DNA of 64,000 nucleotides from assembly GCA_963921825.1 (NCBI GenBank), contig OY997591.1, forward strand, positions 38,461,825 through 38,525,824, given 5' to 3'. The position numbers and the translations under genes are program-made. The notes under the pieces are model-generated. The model worked only from the letters and a program-made list of their open reading frames with translations. It did not search any database and was not told where the DNA came from. Numbering within the stretch: position 1 is the stretch's first letter; every line of letters starts with the position of its first letter. Source of the stretch: Erodium maritimum (Eukaryota > Streptophyta > Magnoliopsida > Geraniales > Geraniaceae). This document shows, piece after piece, positions 45,980 to 58,685 of this stretch.

Positions 45980-47438
45980 GACCCGTACCAGGTTGAGGAC
46001 GCGTTCAGGTTTAACCGTTGTGACAGTTGTGCGTGATGTTGGCTGTGTGCGAGACACGTTTGTGCCTTATCGTTTACCCTGGGTAGGTGATGACTTGTTA
46101 ATTGATGTGGTTGCAGTTGGTGTTTGTTCGTTCGACCATGCTTTGTGAGTGTGGTAGGGTCCTGAGTTGAGGAGTGTGGTTACGAGTTCCGTGGGGGTTA
46201 GTTGTGTGACGCACCCGTATGCCAGACTTAGCATGACGAGAGGTGTTGAGTAAGTTATGTTTGAGGCATGCCGCTTTTCGACTATATGACGGTACGCGGT
46301 ACCCGTTGCTTGACGGAGGTATACCTACCTTTTTCATGAGATGTGATGAAACGAGCGATTGTTCCAAACCCCGCAGTGGCTATGAGGACCTTTGTTTGGA
46401 TGATCACGTTTGTGTGTTGCTTGCTCGTCTTGAGTGTGTTAGGTCGTGACAAGACCTGTTGGGAGTTCTAGTGTGAACTATTCGGGAGGCGGTTACTAAA
46501 GAGAAATTGAGGAGTCACACCTTCGGATGGCTCCGTCCTTGTCCAATTTTCGGAGTTTTCCGATAAGACACCCATACCGAAGGAAGATCCTGGTATGGCA
46601 CGTCAGAACCGAAGTCGTTCTATCTGATGTGATACCGGTACAATTGAGGATCATGATAAGGAGTATCTACATCGAAGTTGTTGATGACAGTCTGCCGTCT
46701 ACACAAAATTTGGAGTCTGTTAGAGGTTGCCAAGATCGTTTCTGGCATTCCTCAGTATCGGAGGTGGGTACGATTTACCCTTTGAGTTGCGCGTTATTGG
46801 TCTATCGGGTGTGGTAAACCGGATGGTTGTTCCGGACCGTGCAATGATCATGAGATCCTTTGTCTTGAGGTAGTGGTTTTTACGTTTTACTTGATTGTGT
46901 AATCGTTTGTGGTTGGTCTTAGCATGGCGAATACTGGATTTCTGGGTAAGTTGTCCCTATAAAAGTTACTAAGAAGGAAACTGAGTGGTTATGTCTACGT
47001 GTAAGTTCCTACTTCAGTTCGCATTGCGAGGTGTTTCGACACGATATCTATGACCGACGGGAGATTCCGGTATAGAATATCCAGACCGTTATAGAGTTTT
47101 TCAGTACGACGTCTATACCGAGGTAGGATTCCGGAATAGGATGTTTTATACCGTCATCTGGTATTCCTTAACGATTTGAGTGCTCGTTGACATGTTGGGT
47201 ACATCAGTGGTTCTTGAGTTATGGTTGCATGTCAAAACTGCGAACTGTGGAGAAAGGCTGTTGAACACTTGCCAAGTTTGGCTTTTTGAGTAACTAGCGT
47301 GAACTAGTGAAGCACGAGTTGGTAAAGGTCGAGTAAATGCGGAAAACGGTTGAAGACCGAGTAGAGCCTACGGAAGAGTTACACAGACGAAAGGCGCGGG
47401 CCTACTGAGTTTCATCGCGGGATCAGATATCTCTAAGA
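45980..47438. other. Decayed element F interior, right of the Copia nest
   Basis: No domain is recognisable on either strand. Position suggests RT to integrase of F, but decay or replacement has gone too far. Motifs such as AAGACCTGTTGGGAG and ACACCCATACCGA recur loosely; I see no gene. Confidence 0.5.
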
Positions 47439-47849
47439 GTGAGCCTAAGAGGGGCCTTAACGGATCGACAACGACGGAGGCAAGTTGGCCCCGCAGGTTA
47501 TCGAGCATTTGAGATCTTGGATCGGATTGGAGCCGTAGCTTATCGGTTAGCGTTGCCACCGCAGCTCGAGAACGTGCTTAACGTTTTCCACATGTCCCAA
47601 TTGCGGAAGTGCACGACAGATCCTTCCAACATTATTAAGTGGTCAGACATCGAGGTAGCGGATGATGTCACATATGAGGAGCGGCCCACCGAGATCTTGA
47701 GTACGAAGGAGAAAGTCCGGCGGCACAAGACGATTCCGCTGGTACTAGTGCCGTGGAGACACCGAGGAGCTGGGTCCACTTGGGAGCGTGAGGATGAGAT
47801 CCGCGTGAAGTATCCCCACCTGTTCGACCATCGAGTTACTTGTTTTTAA
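47439..47849 (+). pseudogene. Element F integrase C-terminal part (Gypsy)
   Basis: The frame reads GPAGYRAFEILDRIGAVAYR, then LPPQLENVLNVFHMSQLRK and, at the end, WRHRGAGSTWEREDEIR. This is the classic GPF...VAYRL.LP...VFHVS module and tail of plant Gypsy integrase. No chromodomain is evident. A polypurine tract (about 47866-47883, AAGGGGGGTAGAT) and the 3' LTR follow directly. It is a fossil fragment. Confidence 0.88.
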
Positions 47850-47883
47850 TTTCGAGGACGAAATTCTTTTAAGGGGGGTAGAT

Positions 47884-49890
47884 TGTAAGACCCGCCCCCG
47901 GTCGATCCCGGTAGAACCGGTGGATCCTAGCTAAGTTTGACTTTCGGCTGGAAAAGTCAACCGATGACTCGGAAAGTCATTCGGGACCTTTCCGGGGCCC
48001 AAAAAGCTTAGCCAACTTCACGGTTAGCATAGTTGGGCCATTTCCTTCAGTTTGACTGTAATTTTGTTAAAGTCAACCGTCGGTCAAATCTGGACTTTAT
48101 ATCGGTTGTTTTCCGATAAAACATTGGAAAGCTGGAAATTATTTAAGTGGGAGTGACCTCGCATGACACTTGTCATGCTTGGCTTGGAGGATGAAAATGA
48201 GACTTCAAATGACCCTCATACCCTCCTAACTTACCTTTAAAGGGATAAGACCTTAAGGGCTTTTGAGTAAATTGACATTTTAGGTCATTTAAAGGAAAGG
48301 GAGCAACAATTCAGCTCATTCCTTGTTGGTGCAGCCGAAATTCACTAGGAGGGAGGAGGAGGAGAGCTCATTTCTTGAGGAAGAAGATAGAGAAGAAAGC
48401 TTGGATTTTGGAGCTTGTTCTTGGTCCTTTTGGCTCCATTTTCACTTCATCGTCTTCATCTCATCTCCCTAGAGACCGTGGTACCGAGCTAGGAAAGAAG
48501 GAAGAACGTGGACGCAAGTTAGAGGAGCAAAGATCACGCTGGGACCCGTGTGAAGAACGGAGTGGTGACCACCGGGCTTATCATCAGAGTGTTGAGAGGA
48601 AGACCTTGAGGTAGGGAAAGTCTTAACCTCTCGTTTAAATGCTTAGTATGCATGTTAGGCTAATAAAATTGGAAAGGTCCTAGAAATGCCTATAGGATGC
48701 GAATAACTAGATTAATTGTCATTCAATTACTAATAACCGGAAGTGTCTAGTGGTGACTGATTAGGATGCCAATCACTAGGGTAACTCGCTTTCAATACTT
48801 GGGATTTGTTTTACAGGTAGAGCGGCCTTGGCAAAGCCCTCAGATTAGTTGCGTGTTAGGATCACATGCTTGGTTGTTTGGTTGCTTAGCGGATAGGCTA
48901 AAGAGTCTAATGGAACTAGTTGAATTGCATATTTGAATGCTCGTTTGAAGGATTTCATGTTTGGTTGATTGAACTCGTATTTGACTGTTGGTTGTACTTG
49001 AATGATTGCTTGATTTCTTTAAATGGTTGTTTGGAGCATCGAGTATGACTGGTTGTACCGAGCGGTGCAATCAGGTGATCGATGCCCCGTTGGGTCGTAA
49101 CTGGTAAGTGAACGGTAAGTTGTGATTGTGTGATTCGTGTGATGTGTGTTGTGGTGAAAAGATGATGCGTGAGCTATGTGTGATAGTGAAGTGGTGTTTG
49201 TTGGGAATGGATTGCTTCGTGTTTCGGTTTGAGTGTGTTACTTAATTATTATTTGATTACTATTGAATTGCCCAAGTGTATGCTTCCTATGGGAGTAATA
49301 CCTTGGTTCCCGAGGACCTAAAATCCTTTGGAGACGTTTCTGAGACTTCCGACGATATGTGCCCTGAAGGGTGTTTCCGATAGTCTCAATGATATGCGTC
49401 TCCTCTGGATTGGAGGGAAAATCCGAGAGGACACATCATATGTGGATCGGAGGGTGGTGACTCCATGTGCCACGGCATTGATCGGTTTACCTATTGCTTG
49501 TGGTTGTTAAGATTTGTCTTGTTGAAATTGCTGGTGAAATTATTGAGTTTAAAGTCCACCATGTTATGTATTTTCCCTACTGAGCGCAAGCTCACCCCTA
49601 TGAGTTTATTGTTGTGATTACAGGCTTGTTTGAGGAGTAGAGGCTCGGGAGCTTCTTGGTGTGGGTGTCCTGTAGAGACTTCATTTTCATTTCATTTCAA
49701 TTTTGAAAAAACCTTGTTGGAGGATTATTATTACACCCCTGGAGGGTTATTTATGTTTAAATTGAGTTATGTGGATTTAAGTTTTCGAATTGGAGATTTT
49801 CAGGAAGTTACTGTTGAGTTATTGCCTTTTTAATCGTTTTATCCTAGTCATGCCTCGAGTCCGGGCAAGAACCGGATTTGAGGCGTGACA
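47884..49890 (+). repeat. Element F, 3' LTR (2.0 kb)
   Basis: It runs from TGTAAGACCCGCCCCC to GAGGCGTGACA, with both termini present. The terminal CGGATTTGAGGCGTGACA resembles the ends of the A, B, D and E LTRs, although the rest of this LTR is quite different. Confidence 0.9.
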
Positions 49891-52414
49891 CTTCGCATCC
49901 CGCTCCACTACAAACCTCCGCGATACCGTAACTCCCAATTAGCACGACGATCCCAGCCCTCGACTTCATTACCGCCGGAAACTCTCTCCTGGATCTCCGT
50001 CGTCTCGACATCCACCGACTGCTGCCTCTATCCCCCGGCCAAGCCGGGTGGGCTGAGTCACCAAGAAGTACATGGCCACGCCGCCAGTACCCTCTTCTAG
50101 CTCCAACCCGAGCGTGCCCAGTTCCCATATCATGTCCCACTCTCGGACTGATATGCTAGCAAGGCTCGGGTCCGACTTCCTACTCAGGGTGTCGGCAACC
50201 ACGTTCGCCTTACCTGGATGGTAGTGTACCTCAAAATCGTACTCCTCGAGTAGTCCCATCCATCGCCGCTGACGCGTATTCAAGTCTCGTTGGGAACCTG
50301 AAATTGCTTGTCGCCAGTAACAGCCGGTATTTGCTCGGCACTTCGCCAGCCAATCCATTCCCAAGATTACGTTAAAGGTTGTCATTCCATAAGTATCCTT
50401 CCCACGGACACACGCACCAGGTCTGTTACTGCCGAACCTCACGGAACCTCGCGGTCTCTCTAAGACCTTGCTCCTCTACCGTTATCGTGCTTACCAACTC
50501 CGAACATACCCGAATCCTCGGGGTGAGGACTCGATCCAGCATCCGGGCTCTTGAGCCCTCTCTCGAACCTCCTGTATCGGTTCGCTTCTCCAACTCCGTA
50601 GGCACGACAGACCCTAGTCAACACCACACCACCACCACCCGGCGTGTCCAGACGCAGGGGTGGACTCAACGGCTCTAAACTCAGCACAACTCGACGAAGC
50701 AAACGAGTGTGACGCCCCGTTACCCATTAAAAATGACGCCCAAATCGGAGACCGAACACCCAGTCCATTAGTCAACCCGGTAAGGTCTAGTGCAACACTC
50801 ACACGGTCCTCTATGCATTTACTTATAACTTTCCGCAAGCAAACCAGTGTTCGCTACTCGTCCCTTGCGGAAAAAGTAGTAAAGGGGATGAGCGTTATGC
50901 TCACCTCCACGGACACCCGTTCGATTATGGCATACTAGTAAAGCACTAAAGACTTACCGATTTAACCAGGGCAAACCACTACCTCAAAACCTGATGCCAA
51001 CTGTCACACTGCTCACGCTATCAACAACTCAGTACTCGCTCCTGTAAGATAAACCTCGACACGGGAAACACGTCCTCAATTCAGTAAATCACTATTGCTC
51101 ACAACATCAATACCCCAATAACCCGATCACATAAGGAAACCTCAAACAACCCATTCACGTGAAGGAAACCTCAACCAACCCATCTACGCGAGGGAAACCT
51201 CGAACACCCGTTCACATAGGGAAATCTAGTTCGTATGGCGCCGCAGCGCACCAATCCTAACCCCTCTTCGTGGTGAGACTCTCACACCGAGGCGCTGTAA
51301 CACTACCGCAGGTTATTGTTGAGTCTCGAAACCAAGACCTCATCCCTTAACACCGAACTTACGACCTCTACAACTTACACAACCGTGAACACCGCCACGC
51401 AAAGCCAACACTCAAACTATACAACAAAACAACAAAACTTTTTTTTTGAAAGTAGCTGGTTGGACCAGGCCGGCAACTGGGCCGAGTCGTGCCCCCTTCC
51501 GGGCCAGCACGCCAGCTGGGCCGTGCCAGCATCCGGGCCGGCACGCCAGCCGTGCCGTGCCCTATTCCGGGCCAAAACAGAGGCCCCGACAACGTTTCCT
51601 ATCGGGCCGGTCCATGGCCCGTCCCGTAGCTGCAACGACTTCGCACCTAACACACCGTCACGTCTATCCTAGGGCACTCGCATCCTACCCTTCTCCTGGC
51701 AACCCGCACACTTGTGCGTCGCAGAAAATCGACCACCAAAATGACCAACACGTACTACAATTCAAGACCAAACACAAGTCACTCAACCTCAATCCCAAGC
51801 CAACACGGCCAAGCAACACACAACAACACTCGCCCACCGGGCCAACCAACACCGAACCACGCCCACCAGGCCAAGCAAAATCAAAACACGCCCACAGGGC
51901 CAATCAAATCAAAACACGCCCATCGGGCCAACCAAAATCAAAACACGCCAACAGGGCCAATCAAATCAAAACATGCCCACCGGGCCAAGCAAAATCAAAA
52001 CACGCCCACCAGGCCAACCAATTTCAAAGTACGCCCACAAGGCCAAACAATTTTCAAAACCTTTCCTTTTTATTATAAAACCTCATTTCTTGACATCGGT
52101 AGTTACAACCCGGTCCAGGCGTCCCCGAACTACATTGTACCCACTTGATATCAACACCGTCACACCCGACTACAGGGGCGCCCCTGAGTCGAGTCGCGAC
52201 AGTTTAAAAATGTTTCACGCAGCAACACACAAACAGCATGCCAGTAACCCCGTACTGCACATACACACAACCACAAACAGGACTCAAAACACAACGGGTC
52301 TACACACGGTTTCGACCTGTGTATCCAACGCACGACGGGACTTCACTGACTCGACTCTCCCCACCTAATTGACGTACAGTCCGAGGTGTGAAACCTCGTG
52401 CTCTGATACCAAGC
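49891..52414 (-). mobile_element. Element E 5' interior: leader, LTR-like module and pol remnant
   Basis: Reading leftwards from the LTR: a primer-binding site exact for tRNA-Met (52400-52411), a leader shared with D (CAGGGGCGCC region near 52180), a 29-bp array (51832-52060), a GC-rich repeated segment (51470-51620), the LTR-like module (about 51370-50742), and a pol remnant (50442-49969). That remnant joins a protease-edge segment ([13 protein letters not shown]) to the RNase H end ([17 protein letters not shown]). I see no RT core and no gag. The layout parallels element D closely. It stops at 49891 where element F is inserted. Confidence 0.85.
51832..52060 (-). repeat. 29-bp tandem array in the leader of element E
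   Basis: Eight units contain GCCCACCGGGCCAA and AAATCAAAACAC. Element D has only about two units at the same place (9855-9905), so the array expanded in E or shrank in D. A frame open through the units gives repeated KSKHAHRANQ-type peptides, which I treat as an artefact. Confidence 0.85.
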
Positions 52415-55400
52415 TGTCATGCCCCAATTTCAGTAAAACCAAACTCGGGACGCGAACGTTTTAAATAATAAAACAAATAAACCTGTTTTGAAACCCTTTT
52501 TATAAATCGCTTTAAAATCACCAATTGTTCAACAAAATAATATTTACAACTCAAAATAAGTCCCAACAAGTGGACAAAAACAAGGTATCTGTCACTAGAC
52601 TCAAAAGTAAAACCCAGAATCCCGCTCCTAGCTCTTCAAGCTTCAGAAGCTCACCTAGTCCAACCTGCGACCGGTACCTGTAGGAAAAGCAGCTAGGGGT
52701 GAGCGTTCGCTCACCACCACGGATAACAGACTGACTACGGCATAATTAGCAGACAATGCCGGTAACACCAACAACAAACTCAACACCGGGGAACACCATC
52801 CCCAACCCAAGTACTCAAAAGACACACAACAGTTACCTTCCTCAACAGACTCAACACTCGGACTCGTGATGTAAACCCGACACAACTATTGACGACCTCC
52901 TCCAAAGATACGACAGAAAAAATACGCAACACCAACCAAGATCACAAAGGATCGCACTCCAAACAAGATCACAAAGGATCGCACTCCAAACAAGATCACA
53001 AAGGATCGCATCCCTGCCAGCTGCTCAGTGCCAAAGAACGCTCGCAACCTCCCGAGACTCTATCTCGGTCAGGCCAGCGAAAGAACACTCGCAACCTCCC
53101 GAGACTCTAACTCGGTCAGGCCAGTCAAAGAACGCTCGCAACCTCCTGAGACTCTAACTCGGTCAGGCCAACCAAAGAACGCTCGCAACCTCCCGAGACT
53201 CTAACTCGGTCAGGCCAGCCAAAGAACGCTCGCAACCTCCCGAGACTCTAACTCGGTCAGGCCAGCCAAAGAATGCTCACAACCCCAAACCACACACGCG
53301 CGGCCAGGACCCCTTTCTTGTTGGGCGGGCCCCCTACCCTGTCTGAACATGCAGACGCGTGTGCTCGTGGACCCCCATTTCATGAAGCGGGCCCCCAACC
53401 TCAGGTAACCAAGATCACAATCACAAGCAAGTTCAACAACCAGTAACAACACAGGTTCAACACTCACAGGCACTCATGGCCACCCAAGACTCCAACAGTA
53501 ACTCACGGGCTCAACAACCCCACAGCACTCACTACCACCCAAAACACACCAACAGTAACTCACGGGCTCAACAACCCCACGACACTCACGGCCAGCCAAA
53601 ACACACCATCAGTAACTCACGGGCTCAGCAACCCCACGGCACTCACGGCCACCCAAAACACACCAACAGTAACTCACGGGCTCAACAACCCCACGACACT
53701 CATGGCCACCCAAAACACACCAACAGTAACTCACGGGCTCAACAACCCCACGGACACTCATGGCCACCCAAAACACCAAAAGTAAAGACACGGGTTCAAC
53801 AACCCCCACGGGCACTCATGGCCACCCAAAACACCAAAAGTAAAGACACGGACTCTCATGGCCACCCAAGACACCAACAATAACCCAACAACCTCCGGCA
53901 TAACCAATGCCTCCAACAGTTCTAATATCACTAGTTTCACAATCAACCTCCGGGCATGGTCATATGCCTCCAGTAATTCTAACATCGATAATTTCGCAAT
54001 CAATAAGTTCACTGCTCCTACGACACTACTAAGTGTCACATGCTTTTCTACTATTCGATAACCTACTTAACCCACGACACCCTAAGTGTCACATGCACTT
54101 CTAATATTCAATAAACTCCTTAACCCACGACACCCAAGTGTCACATGCAATTCTACTGTTAACTTTCCCTAGTCAGGGCCGAGATCCGGCTACTTTTCCC
54201 TACCTCGTGCGTGTTCTCCAAAAGTTAACCAACAAGCCCCGGCGTGATCTCGGTCACTCGCCTAGCTTTCCTTTCCCTCGGTCTGCAGCACGATCTAAAA
54301 GAACACAATTTTAAGGCACTTTTAAACTCCCAGGAATAAACTGAAATTCAATAAACTCGACGCCCAAATGTAACCCCGAAAATGTCGATCACTCCCAAAC
54401 TTCCCAATTACTCGACATTGTCGATATTGGACTCGGAAAGGCCCGATTCGCCCGACATGGCGAATCTGCCCAGGTTTTGGAAATGCCCTTCCGGGGCTCT
54501 GAAAATTCCCGTTTTCATTTCTACGGTCTTAGAATAATTCAAGGGTTCCTATGCACTCGACAGATTCAATTTCCGACTTCCGAGTCATTTAATTAGCGTT
54601 TAAAGTTTCTAAACCCGTCAATTACAACTTTCACAATTTAATTCCAAATTTCGATCTGATTGTAGATTAATGACTCGGGGAACGTCCTAAACCACCCAAA
54701 CACGAAACCCGAGCACGTGGGCCCCACACGGCCACAATGGCAAAATTCCCTTTTTGCCCCAAAACGTTCCTAACGAACCCCAAACCTCAACCATTCATCT
54801 GTAAACCAATTCTAACCAAAACCCAACAATAATCAATCCGTTTAAGCTCAAACCCTAAATTTCAAACGTACCAAAAAGAAAATCGGTTAGGTGCTCACCG
54901 TAGAGAATGACGCTGTGAACTCGATTCTTCTATCGTTGAAATTGAAACGATCCACCGGTTGGATAGTCGGGAAATAGCAAAACCTCACACTTTTTCCTTA
55001 TTTCTCTCTTATCCTTCTCTCTCTTATTTCTCTTACTTCTCTCTCCTAATTTCTCCTTTTTTTGAACTATGGCCGAGACATCTCAACCTTTCTTCTTTTA
55101 TTTTGTTTTAAAAAATAAAACAAACTCTTCTTATTTACAAACTACCACTCATTTACCTTTTGTTTTGTTCAAAAAAATACCTAACACCACCACTTATGTG
55201 ACAAGTGGCAAGTGGATCCCACACCTTTTGGAAAATATCTTCTAGATATTTTCAAGTCAGATTCGCGAAATTCGGACGTTTCGGGCCCCGAACGGGCACT
55301 TTTTCCAAGAAATTACGAAACTTCACGGGCTACAAGGAAACGGCTCAACTAAGACCGCTGCGACGACGTCTAAGCTTTTTGGATCCAAAACGGTCCTCGA

Positions 55401-55633
55401 ATGGACCAAAACGTCGCTCGGTTGACTTTTCCAGCGAAAAGTCAACATTCCCCAAATTGGTCAGAAAGTCACGCTAAGTCCCCCGGAACTCACTTTGGTC
55501 GATAACGGGGTCAACTTATGTCCGGTATGACCTTCGGGGTCAAATTTGGGTTCACTTAAGTGTCTGTTGAATTTTTTAAAATTTTCCTGTTTTTCGCAGA
55601 TTTAACTGGCGTTGACCGGGAGTGGTTATTACA
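52415..55633 (-). repeat. Element E, 5' LTR (3.2 kb)
   Basis: On the minus strand it runs from TGTAATAACCACTCCC to GGGGCATGACA. It holds arrays at about 52937-53010 (ATCACAAAGGATCGCA), 53035-53275 (CTCGCAACCTCCCGAGAC) and 53470-53880 (ACTCACGGGCTCAACAACCC). The segment of roughly 290 bases at about 52530-52820 is missing from the 3' LTR; it contains the GCTCTTCAAGCTT-type region shared with LTRs A, B and D, so this LTR is nearer the ancestral form. Confidence 0.9.
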
Positions 55634-55638
55634 CTCGT

Positions 55639-56460
55639 GCTTCTGGGAATCAACAATTCTGTTCTCATTTTGTCTAAAATCTGCTACTCTAGAAAATATT
55701 TACTAGTTCTAGAAGAACTTTTATAGATCTTCACTTTATTTTGCATATTTAAGTGTTAGTTTGAAAAATTCACTTCAGATCGACACCTAGATCGAATGAA
55801 AACATCGAAGGATTGACATTCAGATCTGGCTACCTCTCTCATCAGATCCGGGAGACGGGCAATAACAAACTATAATCTTAAGAACACAAAATCATGAAAT
55901 TTATGTTCAAATGTAGTTCGAAATAAGTAATTCAATAGCTCGACGAATCAACAAATTGATATTTCGAGTGATTTTAAGTGGAGATTGTTGGTCAAATTTA
56001 CAATTGCAGCTTCATCAATTAATTAACGACATGCCGTTTTTTGGCGGGAAGACTAAAATGGAGGTGACTTGGATGACGATTGATGAGCGTAATTGTGTCA
56101 TAGTTAATTTGACCATTTCCCCCTATATTTATACCTAGTTTGTGTCTCATTTTTATATTTTTAGCGTTTAGTAATAACTGCGCATAACCTCGTTCTTGGT
56201 CGATATTTTTCAAGTGTTCAAAATATATTAATTATTGGTCTTTTTTTGTAGGCCTTGAAAAAATAAAGTTATTGGAGAAAGAACGAAACCAATCGGAGCT
56301 AAAACGGAGTAGATTTGAGCGAAATAGTGAAAATAACATTAAAAATGAAGGAGCGAACCAGAGCGCGCCACATGGCGCATTGACCTGACCAGCACCAGCT
56401 CTTTCTTCTCATTTCCTTTTTATTTTTCAAAAAAAAATTAATAGTCAAAAGGGTAAGGTT
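55639..56460 (+). other. Unique flank, then a possible Gypsy LTR fragment
   Basis: The first 110 bases complete direct-repeat copy 2. The next 350 bases show no feature. From about 56100 a TATA-like CCCTATATTTATACC is followed by GTAGGCCTTGAAAAAATAAAG and GGAGCTAAAACGG...GAGCGAAATAG, a style I associate with LTRs of Tat/Athila-type plant Gypsy elements. No termini are found. Low confidence. Confidence 0.3.
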
Positions 56461-56689
56461 GGCATTATGAAACTTTCATTCAGAGGAGGCTAGTTTGGTG
56501 AGAGCGTAGAATGCTGAGGCTATAATAATTAGACTTGTAGAAAATAAGGCCATTTGGGTAATAAGGCCTGCAGATGCGTGGGCTGTATGGACCAATGAAG
56601 AAGAAGAGTCTCCCTGTCACGTGAGCGACCCCTTCTCCAACTCTCCACGAAACACACCGTTTCATTAACGATTTTATTGAATTCAAAAG
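56461..56689. other. Short spacer next to the chromovirus remnant
   Basis: No gene seen. It may hold the 3' untranslated end of the chromovirus on the minus strand, but no LTR start or polypurine tract can be picked out. Confidence 0.4.
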
Positions 56690-58673
56690 CAGCAAAAGAG
56701 AGTTGGAGGAGAAGCAACTGTGACAATGCCATCTCCTTCAAGAGGCTTGTCCTCATGCCTGGTGCAGAGCTAGCCATTCTTGGAATTGCGATCGGAACCA
56801 TGTCGCATCCTACCATGTCGTATCATCAGTGGTAGAGCAATCCCATTGAATCAGATATTGGGCTACCGCCTCGTTGTTATGCTTCACCATTCGCGTTTGT
56901 AGTAGCGAGACCAACTGCAACCTCAAATGGCCCTCCTTCGTAGTGTCAGGAAACGTTCCTTGGATCTGATTCTTCCGGCCAAGATGCCTCTAGAGCAAGG
57001 AAACGTGAAACACATTGTGGATCCTTGAAGATGGTGGCAATTGGAGGCGATAAGCAACGCTCCCAATCGTCTCTGTGATCATGAATGGTCCATAAAACCG
57101 GGTTGATAACTTGAAATTCTTTCGCAATTGCATCGAGTATTGAAGATAAGGCCTGAGGCGTAAGTACACCCAATCGCAAACCTCAACTGATCTCTGCAAG
57201 CGATTGTTGTCAGCTTGTTGTTTCATGCGAGCCTAGGCCTCCTTCAAATTCTCCTGTAGCAACTTGGATAATTCATCCCTATTTCGCACAAATATCTCTA
57301 CTCCATCGACCTCGGAGACCAACCCATGAAGACCCAATGATGGTGACGGGTAGCCGTACAACGCCTCAAACGGTGAGAGCTTGATAGCAGAATGGTAACA
57401 CGAGTTGTACCAAAACTCGGCCAAGGTGAGCCACTTACACCAACGTTTTGGAAATTGATGGCACATAGATTGCAAATAGTTCTCTATACATTGATTGACG
57501 CGTTCCGTATAACCATCCGCTTGAGGATGCTATGCGGAGGAGAAAGCCAGTTTGACCTCAATCCGATGGAAAAGCTCCTTCCTAAATGTGCTCAGAAAAA
57601 TTTGATGCATGTCTGACACAATAGACGCTGGCAACCCGTTCAATTTAAAGATCTAATAAAAAAAATTGAGGCACTTGTGTCATGTAGAATATGGGTGCTG
57701 GAGGGGTAGAAAATGGTCACATTTTGTCAGCCTATCCACGACGACCAGGATACAGTTCTTACCAAATGAACTCGGAAGACCTTCAACGAAGTCCATGCCG
57801 ATATCGGTCAAAGGTACTAATGGAATTGGGAAGGGCTGCAACAGACCCGGAGGATGAACATTCTCTGACTTGCATCGTTGGCATACATCGCATGCTTGGA
57901 CGAAAGAAAGCACATCCTTTATCATGTGCGGCAAGAAAAAATGAACCTTTAAACGCTTGGGTAGTCACCGCGATCACGGAATGGCCTCCCAGACTTGAAT
58001 TATGCATAATACCCATCATGCGTTCTGTGATGTTACTACTTGTGCCCAAATAGACCTTTCCTTTGAATAAAATAACCCCTTGCTTCAACTCATAATCAAG
58101 TAACGATGTTGGGGATAAGGAAAATTAAAGGATGAGGCTTCGTGCCTCCAAATCATCATCGTAACTTGATGCTAACTCTATCATCCGAACATCAACTGTA
58201 AGCTCGTGGAGATTTTCCTCTGGGAGGCGAGATAAGGCATCCGCCACTAAATTCTCCCTCTCTTTTTTGAATTCGATTACATAGTCCAATCCCATGAGCT
58301 TCGCGAACCACTTGTGCTGAAACGTGGTTGTGAGCTTCTGATCAAGGAGGAACTTGAGGCTTTGATGGTCCGTTCGAATGATGAAACGGCTAGAGCAGAT
58401 GTAATGACGCCACTTTTTGATACAAGTGATAATTTCCATCAGTTCTTTTTCATAGGTTGATAATGCTTGGTGGCGTACTCCTAGTGCTTTACTGATGAAT
58501 GCGATCGACCGATCTTCCTGCATCAATACGCCGCTGATACCCGCATCGCAAGCGTCTGCTTCAATGACAAATGGAATCGAGAAGTTCGGCAGCTGGAAAA
58601 CAGTGGATGAAAGCATATCCTATTTGAGAGCTTCGAAACTCGATTGGGTCTCTTGAAACCAAAAAAGTTGTTT
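56690..58673 (-). mobile_element. Chromovirus (Gypsy) pol remnant: RNase H, integrase, chromodomain-like end
   Basis: Reading leftwards: RNase H (FVIEADACDAGISGVLMQ, STYEKELMEI, LVADALSRLPEE; 58616-58125), integrase zinc-finger and core (CDVCQRCKS, DIGMDFVEGLP, LVVVDRLTKCDHF; about 57934-57680), the core end (LAEFWYNSCYHSAIKLSPFE; about 57430), the GPF module ([20 protein letters not shown]; about 57100) and a chromodomain-like end (RMVKHNNEAVAQYLIQWD; about 56890-56830). It differs from D, E and F and fits a Reina- or CRM-like chromovirus. It has several reading-frame breaks. No LTR of its own is identified. Confidence 0.88.
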
Positions 58674-58685
58674 TTCTTCAGCACC

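Larger units (their letters stand above)
22745..49890 (+). mobile_element. Gypsy element F, inserted in E and split by the Copia nest
   Basis: The 5' LTR starts TGTAAGACCCACCCCC at 22745, and the 3' LTR is 47884-49890. The flanking 5-mers are CTCCG (22740-22744) and CTTCG (49891-49895), a target duplication with one mismatch. Interior order: leader with arrays (24607-26215), gag remnant (26216-27430), decayed sequence, the Copia nest (28776-45690), decayed sequence, integrase C-terminal part (47439-47849), polypurine tract and 3' LTR. No RT is recognisable. It is broken in many places. LTR identity by eye is in the high nineties, with some 20-25 differences over 1.86 kb. Confidence 0.88.
19109..55633 (-). 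mobile_element. Gypsy element E (Tekay/Del-like), outermost of the nest
   Basis: It is read on the minus strand. The 5' LTR is 55633-52415, followed by the primer-binding site, leader, LTR-like module, and protease-edge/RNase H remnant to 49891. Gypsy element F is inserted there. Integrase (22744-22034) and the 3' LTR (22033-19109) lie on the far side. The target duplication CTCGT is perfect (19104-19108, 55634-55638). About 9.4 kb belongs to E itself. It is broken, with several frame breaks; gag and the RT core are not seen. Its two LTRs differ more than those of any inserted element, so it is the oldest of the four. Confidence 0.9.

Noticed and set aside
45604-47300. A host gene in the F interior
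   Set aside because: No domain, poor codon continuity, and direct continuity with F sequence on both sides.
51446-52078. 210-codon ORF with repeated KSKHAHRANQ-like peptides
   Set aside because: It runs through the 29-bp array and GC-rich leader of element E. Low complexity and an overlapping frame that is also open make it an array artefact.
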